Shown: positions 10,411-19,932 of the stretch, in pieces
Layout: each line of letters opens with the position of its first letter
Numbering within the stretch: the first letter of the stretch is position 1
Assembly: GCF_963678635.1 (NCBI RefSeq)
Contig: NC_087063.1
Coordinates: 58,288,759-58,352,758 of the forward strand
Source of the DNA: Symsagittifera roscoffensis
Lineage: Eukaryota > Xenacoelomorpha > Acoela > Convolutidae
Direction of reading: 5' to 3'
DNA length: 64,000 nt
The notes under the pieces: generated by a model
The model's database searches: none
What the model was told of the DNA's origin: nothing
The model's input: only the letters and a program-made list of their open reading frames with translations
Program-made: the position numbers and the translations under genes

Positions 10411-10559
10411 TGAAAATGAGCACCATCAGAGCATGCAGAGTGCTAATGATGTGGCAGAAGATCCAGTAGCATGGGTCAATCAGCAGGGAAGCGAGGGGAA
10501 CGAATCCATGACGTCAGGATCTGAGATCTGATGACTACATTCTGATGTCACTAAATAGG

Positions 10560-10981
10560 AAGAAGAACGTGACAGAACTGAAATTCCCTGGGGCCCGAGT
10601 CCAGGTTGACATGTCAGGAAGTAATATGTGGTTGTGGATAGAGAGCGGATCTCCAGTGACAATTTTCAGCATGACGGACCTGAAAACAATATTAGGTAAA
10701 ACGAATATTCAGTAACAACCCTCGCAAGACGAATTTTTGGATTACAACAACAACCGAATACACATACTGGGAAGGTAGCGGTGACGATGACGTTGAATGG
10801 CTGGGCAGCACCAGCGCAAGTGTCAGTAATATCAGGAAATCATCAGTCAATCCTTGGGCGCGATCTGATGGGCACCCTAGGCCTGGAGTTGGTGCAAAGA
10901 AGGAAAGTGATGGGAATCACGGGGAATGTAGCAGTCAAGAAGAGGAGGAGTATGATGAATTTAAAACTTATTTCTTATTAA
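10560..10981 (+). pseudogene. G1 aspartic protease, catalytic Asp apparently replaced
   Basis: Retroelement protease cuts the Gag-Pol precursor. The active-site loop reads WIESGSPVTIF, with ESGS at 10641-10652. The family uses DSG or DTG, so the catalytic Asp is Glu here. The C-terminal ILGRD motif is in the frame at 10781-10981 (HQSILGRDLMGTLGLEL). A frame break separates the halves. Confidence 0.7.
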
Positions 10982-11780
10982 GTTGTACCCGAACTTATTT
11001 ACCAGGATAGAAAAATCCGAAACGCTAAAGTAAGAGCCGAATTCTTCGAAAATTAAAACCGATACAACAAAAGGGGCGTCGGGTGTCTATCAGTCTAAAA
11101 GATAAAATAGACAAAGAAATTGATCGGTTGATAAACGAAGGTCATATCACTAAACTACAAGAATGCTCGGATAAGTATTTTGTCTCTCCTATAGTAATCA
11201 CAGTAAAAAAGATGGAAGTATAAAATTGGCATTAGAATCAAGAGAACTGAACAAACAGGTACACAAGAATAAATAACAAAAGCCAAATATTGACGAACTA
11301 GTAGACAGTATAAGTCAAATAATTGCAGAGAGAAAAGCGGAGGATGTATACTTTACAACTTTGGATTTCACATACGCGTACGGACAAGCTTCCTTAGAAC
11401 AAAAAACGAGCGAACAATGCAATTTTTCACTAGTCGGGGGAAAGTCATCTGGAACTTATTGATACGGGCTTACATCGAAGCCAGCAGAGTTTCAAAAATT
11501 CATTGATAATTTACTTAAGGAATTCCCTCAGGCAAATGCCTTCATCAACGATATTCTAATTGCATCCAAGGGAACCAAAGTAGAGCACATTGCATTAGTG
11601 GAAAGAATTTTAAAAAAGTTGGACGTTTCAAATAATTCGTTGAATTTACGAAAATAGGAATTTGCAAAACGGAGTGTGAATGGCTAGGATTTCGAATTGG
11701 GGCGAGTGACATCGCGCCGTTAGTCCGGAAAACACAAGCGGTAGAAGATCTGAAAACCCCAAAATCTAGAAAGCAATTAA
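10982..11780 (+). pseudogene. G1 reverse transcriptase, broken
   Basis: Readable pieces in order are the fingers region IDRLINEGHI and SPIVITVKK (from 11110), the motif-A region TLDFTYAYGQ (near 11359), SKPAEFQKFI, and the motif-C position FINDILIAS at 11541-11567. The family has Y/F-x-D-D at that position. The first Asp is Asn (AAC at 11547-11549), which would abolish polymerase activity even without the stops at several positions. Confidence 0.8.
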
Positions 11781-11788
11781 AATTAATA

Positions 11789-12410
11789 ATGGGTTCGATG
11801 CACAGTTTGCATAAATTTTTGCCAAAACCTGCGGAAGTGAGCGCACCATTAAGACCATTACTAAGTCAGAATGATTTTGTCTGGACGCCTAATTGCAAAA
11901 ATGCGTTTCAACAATTAAAAGTGCTAGTGAAAAACATTGTGGAACTAAGACATCACGACATTCACCGTGAGACGAGGATCATTTGTGATGCTAGTCACGA
12001 TGGCCTAGAGGCCGTGTTAGAACAGTAAAGCGCCTCCGGTTGGCACCCAATTTCGTTTGCATCACGGTATATTAAACCGACCGAGAAAAAGTAATCTAGA
12101 AATGAGTTAGAATTAATCGCGGTAGTGTGGGCTACGGAACATTTTTGAAACTATATTTATGACCGTTATTTTACAGTTATGTCGGATCATAAGGCGTTGC
12201 TTACATTGTTAAATTCTTCCCTAAGATAAATAAAACATTTTTTAGCCGACTATCTTGACGGTACGACCACTTATAACCTTATGATTTTAAAGTTGAACAT
12301 AGACAGGGGTCAAAAATGGGAATTACAGACTATTTGTTTCGGTTTCCATTCGCAGTTGCACCCGAGACAATTCATTATGATGAAAGTCTTACAGTAGCGA
12401 AATAAAATTG
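11789..12410 (+). pseudogene. G1 RT connection and RNase H, broken
   Basis: The 79-codon piece at 11789-12028 carries FLPKPAEVSAPLRPLL, FVWTPNCKNAFQQLK, and the RNase H start IICDASHDGLEAVLEQ with its first acidic residue. After a stop come PISFASRYI, NELELIAVVWATEHF and VMSDHKALL, the usual RNase H landmarks. Confidence 0.8.
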
Positions 12411-13028
12411 ATTAACGAAGCATTGAAACCTAAGGATCAAATAAAAATTTTTGGGGGCGAAATTGAATCAAATTAAAATAAAACCGACTGTAAAGGGCGA
12501 ACGGTCATGTTCTGAGTTAACGAAAAGAGTTGTATCCAATGAAAATAAAAGAAAAGCTGGATGTGCAAATATTAACCGTGAGCAAACGCGCTCACTAGAG
12601 GGCGTGGTTACATGCAACCGACGGTTAGCCAATCAAAATAGAGATATTTGCATACCGGCGGAAATACGCAAATGCCGAAATGAGAAAATCAGACGTTGTT
12701 CTTAGAACGTAAATTCAAGTTGCGAAATTCAAGATAAAAGTACAAAAAGTATGTCATCAATCAATTCACCCAAGAAAAACGATTCTTGAATTTCTGCTTT
12801 TGTTAATACCTGAACCCATTCCGGAGATGTAAACCCAATGTAGTCTTAAATCGATTCAACCAACCGCCTAGTGTAAGTTCTGATTCGGATATAGAATTAA
12901 TACCGCCAGAAAAAAATGTTCCAAAATCAGCAAATTCGAAGAAATTTAATACTTTAATTTCATTTCCCCATAAGCTTCCCGGATTATCTTACCCACTTGT
13001 TCAGAATGATAAATGGATTCATTCAATA
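12411..13028 (+). other. G1 linker between RNase H and integrase
   Basis: An 84-codon Lys/Arg/Asn-rich frame at 12451-12705 has no recognisable motif. The rest is interrupted in all frames. Position in the element suggests a degraded pol linker. Confidence 0.5.
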
Positions 13029-14004
13029 GTGCCGACGGACAGTAAAGTAGTTAAGAAAATCGATTATCCTGAGATTCTAAGTTTGAAGTTAGTTGAAGCA
13101 AATCTGGAAAAAGACCCGATACTTAAAACGATCCGCGATGCAAACCGAGATAAGAACCCACGAGCCAAGGACATCATTGCAAGATTGGGACAATATTACG
13201 CCCAACATTACAACGATTTTACTGTACGCGAAAACTGATTGTGTATGAATGTCCGGCTGGCCATACCGAAGGATCTGTCGTCAGCAGTTTTAAATTGTTT
13301 GCATTTCAATCACCATGGACGAGATAAGTTGTTTGCAGCTGCGAAGGACGTTTGGATACCGCTGATGTATCAGAACATTGCAGCCAAGTATTGTAAAAGC
13401 TGCTTAGAAGCAGGTAAAAATCTTAAGCCGGATATCCCAAAGAATGATATGGGGGACATGTATGTGCCTAAAAAACCCAATGATTTGATCCAATTAGACT
13501 TCTGGAATCCGATAAATTATGAACGGGGTCGGAAGAAATACGTAATAGTAGCGGTAGATACTTTTTCGCATTGGCCGTCGGCTTATGTCTAATTTCTAGT
13601 AGCAAGTCTAAAAATGTATTAAAATTTTTAAAGAAGTACATAAATACCCATGAACACCCAAAAAAATTACATATAGATCTGACGACTAGATTTTTCTCAA
13701 AAAAATTCAAAATTTCTATAATTTTGAGGGTATTGAACTCATAAAATCTCCGGTTAGGGATCATCGTGCGACGGGAATGGTCGAACGGACAAATGGTTCG
13801 ATAAAAAACTACGTGCTAACATATCTCCAGGAAAATAAAAACTATAAATTTGGATTAATGATATCCCGTGCGCTCAGCGCGCTACGTTTTTTGCCCCATT
13901 CTAAAACTAAGCTAACGCCGTTTGAGTTTTACCATGGAAGAGAAGCGAATACGGCACTGCGAAGTTTGACGAAAAAGTCATCATTGAAAAATCTTAATTA
14001 TTAA
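13029..14004 (+). pseudogene. G1 integrase, D-D-E residues present but frame broken
   Basis: Integrase inserts element cDNA into the host genome. The HHCC zinc domain is visible (LHFNHHGRDK then YCKSC, about 13300-13415). Core residues are Asp in LDFW at 13497-13499, Asp in HIDLTTRFF at 13676-13678, and Glu in GMVERTNGS at 13783-13785. Stops at 13236-13238 and 13590-13592 and a frame change near 13735 interrupt it. Downstream LTPFEFYHGRE fits the usual C-terminal region. Confidence 0.85.
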
Positions 14005-14875
14005 TCAGAAGTTATCTTGTTTAGACAAGGCGAGTGGTCTCCCAAATGTGGAGTTAACTCTCGATTGGGAAAAGTGGAGCGATCTCGTATACGCCCCAGA
14101 AAACAGAAAAACCCCAAGGGTTTTGGATGAGCAGGACTTAATCGAGATGGACGTGGACCCCAAGGCCACGGAGGTGGTGGATCCCAAGGCAGCACAAAAA
14201 TTACCCAGGGCACCCGAATGGTTAAAGAGACACAAAACGAGTACCACGACGGTATATCAGAAGATCGGGAAAACGGACCCGAAGGACCCAAGAAGGTATA
14301 AACGTTTACCATTCAAAATTGAGAAATTAACAAAACACACAGTGCAAATGAAAAAAAGGGCGTTACTAAAGCGAAGTGGTGTTTCATTTAGATCGGCGGC
14401 TGAAGAAAGCCGAATTGAGGAGGGGATTGACGCGTGCACCCCAGGTCCAAGCAAGCCCACAAAGAGCACCCCGGGTCCAAGTAATCCCACAAAGTATAAA
14501 CGGAAAGTCGATAAGGATCAATTAGAACTGAAGCAAGCGCGAAAAACAAAGAAAAACCGAATCGTTGAATATAGCGAAGACGAAGTGATGGAACGAGCGC
14601 AGAAACCGAAGAAACTTCGAAAAGTCGAGTACAGCGAGGACGAAAGCGATGAGGATGGGGATAGCGATTGGGAAATAACGGGGCGCACTGACGAAACGGC
14701 GAAAAGTACAGCGGCGAGCGGAGGAGAGAACGAATCGTCGGTAACGACTAAAGAGCAGACGCCGAAAATCGTCGGTTGTAAACGAAAACAGGGCAAAGAG
14801 GCAAACGGAAATCGACGCGACAACGAAAAGAGTCGACAAAATGGGGAGACTAATGATTCACCGAATAGAACATAA
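14005..14875 (+). CDS. G1 integrase C-terminal tail, long charged open frame
   Basis: A 275-codon frame (ATG at 14048, open slightly upstream) continues from integrase after a one-base frame change. It is strongly charged and low in complexity: repeated CTPGPSKPTK / STPGPSNPTK, and twice a pattern of basic residues followed by EYSEDE (near 14565 and 14628). No domain is recognised. Such tails in Ty3/Gypsy integrases may bind chromatin or DNA, which is inference here. It is the longest intact frame of G1. Confidence 0.6.
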
Positions 14876-15024
14876 GTGAACGATGAGGAAAATCTCAAGG
14901 AGAGGTTTGGCAGGCATGCCTAAAAACTCTAGTGGAAACTAAAACTGCATTAGTAAAACTTTAACTAAGTATGAGTTGATAAATTTTACATCTAAGATTT
15001 GAAATTTATTTGTGGTTGTCCGAA
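14876..15024 (+). other. G1 3' untranslated region
   Basis: A short AT-rich stretch lies between the end of the integrase tail and the second LTR. No clean polypurine tract touches the LTR; the nearest purine-rich piece is around 14880-14906. Confidence 0.5.
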
Positions 15025-15232
15025 TGAGATAGGGACCAGTTTGAGTTTATGTATGTTATATCAATTTGTTTCTCTCTGTCTGGATACCTACTGTCTTGAC
15101 CTTGTGATCTCTATCGTCCGGTACGATCTGAAATAGAAAGGTGCAGTAAGATTTCGATTTGATGCCTAACAGTTGCTTACAATTAAAGTTAAACAACTAT
15201 TATCTTTATATTCTACATTTACTACTTCAACA
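15025..15232 (+). repeat. G1 second LTR (about 208 bp)
   Basis: It matches 9250-9457 with a few substitutions and begins TGAGATAGGGACC. It serves as 3' LTR of the first element and 5' LTR of the following gag fragment. The few differences could date the insertions if counted by alignment. Confidence 0.75.
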
Positions 15233-15895
15233 TGGCGCAGCCAGCAGAACGAAAAAAAGGGGAAAATCCGCTCAATATAGTATCATTCTGGGACGCACGG
15301 ACGCCAGAACCCCCTATCTATTGGGAGGAGTGGATCATAAAGTTCCACTGGGGCATGATCGCAAAATATGACATTGACCCTGATGATTTTTATTTTGTGC
15401 GTACGTTAAATGCGGCGGCCATTGCAGCGTTACCAGAGGACGTAAATGGGAAAAATCGTATCGAGTCGGAGAAGAAGTTGAAATCTAACCTATATCTCTG
15501 TATTGGAGACGAAGCTCAACGGATATTTAAAGCCCGGAAACCGGCGGTAAATGTTAAAACGGAAAGATACCCACGGGTAATGGACGATATGCAAAATGTC
15601 TTCAAGCGCGAACGAAATGTGACACATGAAGGAAGACTCTTCTATGTGAGGAAGCAGAGAGAAAATGAGACATTTGAGAAATTCCACGCTGAATTAAGCG
15701 CTCTTGCTGGCAGGTGTGATTTTGCGAATGCAGCCGAAAATATTCGTGATAGTTTATTATGAACATGCGGGAATCGGATTGCCAACGAGAATTATCAAGA
15801 TCAACAAAGTTACCCGAGGAAGTCTATAAGATCGCATTATCGTAAGAACGCGGTGAACGTGCATATAAATCATACACTGGAAAACCGGCCTCGAA
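15232..15895 (+). pseudogene. G1-family gag fragment, second copy
   Basis: The frame opens MAQPAERKKGENPL and runs 176 codons through the capsid region with no stop, so it is better preserved than the copy at 9457. It breaks at a small deletion near 15750 relative to copy 1. Homology ends at about 15893, just after ACTGGAAAACCGGCCTC, and the rest of the element is absent. Confidence 0.8.
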
Positions 15896-17168
15896 AAAGA
15901 TTAATTTGCCCCACGAAAAGTCTTAGTTGATCCGCCTCTGTTTCAGTTTAAGAATTTAGTACTGTCAAAAACCCAGGGGAGGAGTATAATTCCACTTTTG
16001 CAGGAGTAAAAACATGCAAACAAATACATTAACAAATTGAACTTTGAAGTTTAATTGAACTTGAAAAAAGATTTTTCGTCATTTTAAATTGATTAAAGTA
16101 GGGTGTTACTTTTTTCTTTGTGCTTTTCTCCAATTTCGTGCACAGACGTTTCTTTTACTTAAAAATCAAGCAAAACTTGGCCACTTTTGATCAACAATTT
16201 GTTCATCGCAGTCATTTCGTGGTTTCAATTTTTCAAATAATGTATTGTCTCCTTTCTGAGGTCCGTTTTTCTGATTGGTTTCTTCTTTGCAAATGACTGT
16301 TTTTGTTCCGACTCCCGAAGTAAGTGCTAATTATTTATGCTTGGCCTGGTTTTCAATTCAGTCAATTTTCGAATACTTAATTTTAGGTAATTTTGACGGA
16401 ATTTTTTTTGTATAATCCGAAAGATTTTGCTGCTCTGAGCTCGAATTAGAAAGGATAATTCCCTGGAGATTATTTTTTGTAAAATTACGAGGGTTTGAAA
16501 GTTGCTACGATGGTCAATTAGAGATAACTAACGAGCGATAATTTTTACTCGGCTTTCAGAAATTACCTTTTTCCTGATAAAAAAACGACAACTCTATTAT
16601 CTACAGCAGCGAAGAGAAAACTTGAGCAAATGATTTTTTCAATTTAAATTGATATTGATTTGGTCGAAAATTTTTCTGGTTTGGTCAGCAAGCTATTCTT
16701 TTTGGGTGAACTGAAAAACAGCTAGGGCACAAAAAATTCTCGGATTGTTTTTATAAGAAATTTCATCATGAGTTTTAAAATTTTCCATATTGTTTAACTG
16801 CGTTGAATGAAGAAAAGAGTTTCATTTTCATCGTTCGCACTCATAGGTGATCCTAGAAAATGGGCGCCAGAAGTTTCATGTAAATTAGAAATCTGTTGGA
16901 ACTAATTTTGCTAATTATTCTGTCTCCATTTTGCTATTTCTTTTTTGATAATATCCGTACCTCAGATGTCGCGTTTCAGCAATTCGAATTCGTTTTTGTT
17001 CTCAATCACTTTGAGGACTGGTAAAACTGCAGTGTTTTCGCTGCAGTAAATAATTACAAAATTGATTAAGTTTCTCTTTTTGTTCGTATCCAGCCAAAAC
17101 AAACTTAAAGAAATTTGATGAGGTTGTTCAATTACATCGTCTCCCGTTTGAGTTTGGATGGAAGGTCT
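15896..17168. other. Non-coding stretch with a MITE terminus
   Basis: GATCCGCCTCTG at 15929-15940 matches the right terminal repeat of the hAT-like MITEs and may be a remnant that cut the G1 gag fragment. Otherwise I see no gene or repeat; sequence is AT-rich with no long frame. Confidence 0.5.
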
Positions 17169-17420
17169 ACCCGGGTCGAGATCCCGCTCAAAAACCGCTC
17201 AAGATTTGAGCGGTTTGAGCGGTTTTCCAGCAAGATTTGAGCGGTTTGAGCGGTTTGGGCGGTTTGGGCGGTTTTTTTGGAAAAACCGCTCAAACCGCTC
17301 AAATCTTGCTTAAAAAACCGCTCAAAAACCGCTCATTTCTTGCGGTGATTTTTGAACGGTTTTTCAAGCAACATTTGAGCGGTTTTTGAGCGGTTTTTGA
17401 GCGGTCTTCCCGGGTCGAGG
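17169..17420 (+). repeat. Foldback repeat F2-b
   Basis: It is bordered by ACCCGGGTCGAGATCCC on the left and CCCGGGTCGAGGTCCC on the right, enclosing chains of GAGCGGTTT modules in both orientations around a centre of GGCGGTTTGGGCGG. It is the reverse complement relative of 6699-6920. Confidence 0.8.
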
Positions 17421-17646
17421 TCCCAGACTCAACGTTTCTCTTCTCTGCAAAACTCGAACGAACACGTTCATCCAGGGGCGACCAATATGTAGTAATTTTC
17501 CAAAAAGAGCCCAAAAAGTGGAGTAATTCCAGCGACTTAGAAAACTGAAGAATACCAATTTTTAGCTTGTCCTACATTGAACATATTGAATTAAAACATT
17601 GAACATATTCAGAAGAACAAATACAGCGAATATTAACTTCCAGGAA

Positions 17647-17719
17647 GTCAGCATAGCCTTACGGATTAGGCGTCTGACTTCGAATCAGAAGGTTGCGGTT
17701 TCGAATCCCTCTGTGGTCG
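17647..17719 (+). tRNA. tRNA-Arg(UCG)-like gene, possibly decayed
   Basis: The 73-nt cloverleaf has a D stem GCCT/AGGC, a perfect 5-bp anticodon stem TCTGA/TCAGA, and the loop CTTCGAA with anticodon TCG at 17680-17682, which is position 34-36 when counted from the start. The T loop is TTCGAAT and a T-run terminator follows at 17722-17726. Defects are two mismatched pairs and one G-U in the acceptor stem and two mismatches in the T stem. It is therefore either a weakened gene, a pseudogene, or the head of a tRNA-derived element. It lies between two foldback repeats. Confidence 0.7.
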
Positions 17720-17732
17720 ACTTTTTATTATT

Positions 17733-17920
17733 AAATCTTGCGCGGTTTTTGTGCGGTTTTTTTAGATAAACCGCTCAAAACCGTTCAAATCTTGCTCGGT
17801 TTTTGAACGGTTTTTTTAGATAAACCGTTCAAAAACCGCTCAAACCGCTCATTTTGAAGCAAGATTTTGAGCGTAATTGTCTAAAAAAACCGCTCAAACC
17901 GCTCAAATCTTGCTTCAAAT
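17733..17920. repeat. Foldback repeat F1-c (partial)
   Basis: It matches the right half of F1 (AGATAAACCG, GAAGCAAGATTTTGAGCG, GCTCAAATCTTGCTTC). It ends with TAGGTGAAAAATCTCGACTCGGG, the reverse complement of the sequence that borders F1-a and F1-b on the left. It starts 14 bp after the tRNA. Confidence 0.75.
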
Positions 17921-17944
17921 TAGGTGAAAAATCTCGACTCGGGT

Positions 17945-18330
17945 AACTCATAGAGTAATTTCAGATAAGGTACACCGTCTGCTCGTCACGCTATCTTATT
18001 TTCGGCCGGATAGATTCGTGCAACTTCTTAGTCTACGACCTTAGTCTAATCTTAATCTTACTCTTATATCTCTTAGTCTCAATAGATCTAGAGTATACTG
18101 GTTTAGTTACGAGTAGGTCTCTTGGAGAAAGCAACTAAGTTGTAAGTTAAATTCAAATCGCTCTGGTGCTGAAATTACAACTATTTTCAGCACTTACAAA
18201 TAAGTGGGTTGTTAGTTAGATGGAGTATGATTGGTTAGTCTTCAATATTTTATAGGGATAAAATATCTAATTTATAACCAATAATAATACACAGTTTGGA
18301 TTAGGTTCCACCCATCCGGGGTTTACAGAG
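17945..18330 (+). repeat. R1 repeat, copy b (5' truncated)
   Basis: Begins inside R1 at AACTCATAGAGTAATTTCAG and runs through the conserved hairpin region (outer stem GTGCTGAAA / TTTCAGCAC kept, inner pairs changed) to a shared GGTTCCAC. Same orientation as the other copies. Confidence 0.75.
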
Positions 18331-18417
18331 TTTTTGTTTCTTTGACTTAATTCTGTAGTGGAGGATGGATGATTGATCGTTCGTGTTTCGCGAACATCAT
18401 TTCTTTTCCATGCCTAG

Positions 18418-18790
18418 AGGAGGAAGCTCCAGGATACTGAAATCGTAGATATCATCTTGTCCTTCAACGATGACTGAGATCGTTAACAAAATCAATCTGA
18501 TTTCAAAATGGTTTGTTATGATCGTCTGTTCTTGATTGGTTGCGAAGAACTATGTTTCGATCTGAATTGAGAATGGCGTGAAGCTCGAGTTTGAAGGAAA
18601 TGCCCTGTAACTCGGATCTGTACGTATACTTGAACATCGAGGTGGTCATTGGTCTGTTTCAATGAAGTCTTTTTCTTCGGAGTCAAGTCGTACTTTAAAT
18701 TCTTTGAGTTGTGGTTGTGAGTGGCATCTCGGTTGTGCTCGGCCATTCTGTAGGTTGTGTGTGTTGAGGTCATCTTAGCTGCTTGATGCT
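18418..18790 (-). pseudogene. Frameshifted coding remnant, unrecognised
   Basis: Protein-like sequence can be followed on the minus strand across three frames: near 18700-18650 a charged piece (KEFKVRLDSEEKDFIETDQ), then 18640-18500 (SELQGISFKLELHAILNS), then a piece ending at 18448 (DIYDFSILELPPLGMEKK and a stop). Each piece is open only locally, so at least two frameshifts are needed. I do not recognise the family. It could be the end of the E1 element or an unrelated gene fragment. Confidence 0.4.
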
Positions 18791-19929
18791 CGTCTTCGTG
18801 ATTGTATATGATCTATATTACTGCATTACATAATTTACATAAACAAAATTTTTTAGTTCTTTTTTTATTAGATTTCTATGATTTCTTATTAGTTTTTATC
18901 GCAAAAGCTTTTATTTTTAGTTCAGTTATTATAAAAGAGTTACTCACACTTGAGTACTTCTTATCAAAAATAAGGAGTGTGGTCAGAAAGCGTGGATTCT
19001 AGCACGGTGGGTTAGGCCGGCTATTAAGCCTGCTCAGGACTTCGTCCTCTTCTGGTGGGTTAGGCCAGGAGTGAGGGTATGATTTCATGCTGGTTTTTTA
19101 TGGGGTCCTGTTTTGTGTTAATTTTTTTTGTTGTGTTTGTTTCTGGTTTTTCTTTTTATTGTTTTAGTTGTGTCTTTTTCTCAAAAATCAAATTGTTTGG
19201 TTTGGGTTTGTCTTTCGACTTTTTGTTGTTTTATGTTTTCTTTTTTAGACTTATCAATAGTCTTCAAAAGAATAAATTATCGGTTCTTTAAGCTGGTTTA
19301 ATCCAGTTTGGGTACTGTGGGTTTTCTTTTAGTCATGCTGTTAGTTTATGTTTTATGGTGTTTAGTAAGCTGCGTTGGTTAGTTGGGATTATTATATAAT
19401 TTCTTTCCAACCGGGTTAAAAGAAAGTTTGAAATTTGTTAGTGTTAGTTTGAGTTGTTATCAGTGAGAGTTGAAACTTGAAAACATTTTTTTAAACAATT
19501 CTTTGTGGGGGAGCTGTGCGAGTGTGGATAGAATTTGTGTGTGATTGATTCTTGAAAAGGTTAATACTGCTAACATTTGTATAAATTTACTACTGAAAAT
19601 TCGAATTTTACTGCATTGTGGGGATTGAAATTATTAAATTATTTTTATTGTATACAAATTTACTACATCGGGGAAAAAATTTATAGATGAATTTACTGCT
19701 GTGGTGAAGAAACTTACTGTTTCAATTATTGCTGTTAGTTAATAAAAATTTATAAATTATAATTGAGTTTGCTATTTGAAAAGTTTATAATGTATAAAAG
19801 AGTTTGCAATTTTTATTTCTGTTTTCTTGTTTGTAGATGATAGTGATCTACAGACTAATGAAGAAACATTTATTAAGAAATGGTCAGTTTGTTTTAAATT
19901 TATTAGTTATAAATTAATTAACTCATATT
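18791..19929. other. Low-complexity stretch left of E1
   Basis: Plus-strand frames here are Phe/Leu-rich products of T-rich sequence and not genes. GGTGGGTTAGGCC occurs twice (19009 and 19055), flanking a small hairpin AGGACTTCGTCCT. Four loosely repeated pieces of TTTACT(A/G)C lie at 19575-19740. This should hold the E1 3' end and LTR, but I could not match it to the other end of E1. Confidence 0.4.
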
Positions 19930-19932
19930 TAC

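Larger units (their letters stand above)
9250..15895 (+). mobile_element. Ty3/Gypsy LTR retrotransposon G1 plus fused second copy
   Basis: Order is LTR, gag, protease, RT, RNase H, integrase with a charged tail, LTR, gag fragment. Homology between 9250-10110 and 15025-15895 covers both LTR and gag, so two elements of one family share the middle LTR, as expected from LTR-LTR recombination or nested tandem insertion. All reading frames are broken and no envelope gene is present. Because gag follows both LTR copies, the LTR 3' edge cannot be fixed from the repeat alone. Confidence 0.88.

Noticed and set aside
18802-19291. Hydrophobic Phe/Leu-rich frames that look like membrane proteins
   Set aside because: They are products of T-rich low-complexity sequence with no homologous pattern or coding bias.
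19816-19846. Possible splice acceptor before a plus-strand frame at 19827-20015
   Set aside because: The polypyrimidine-AG pattern is expected by chance in T-rich sequence, and the frame is antisense to ORF-C remnants.
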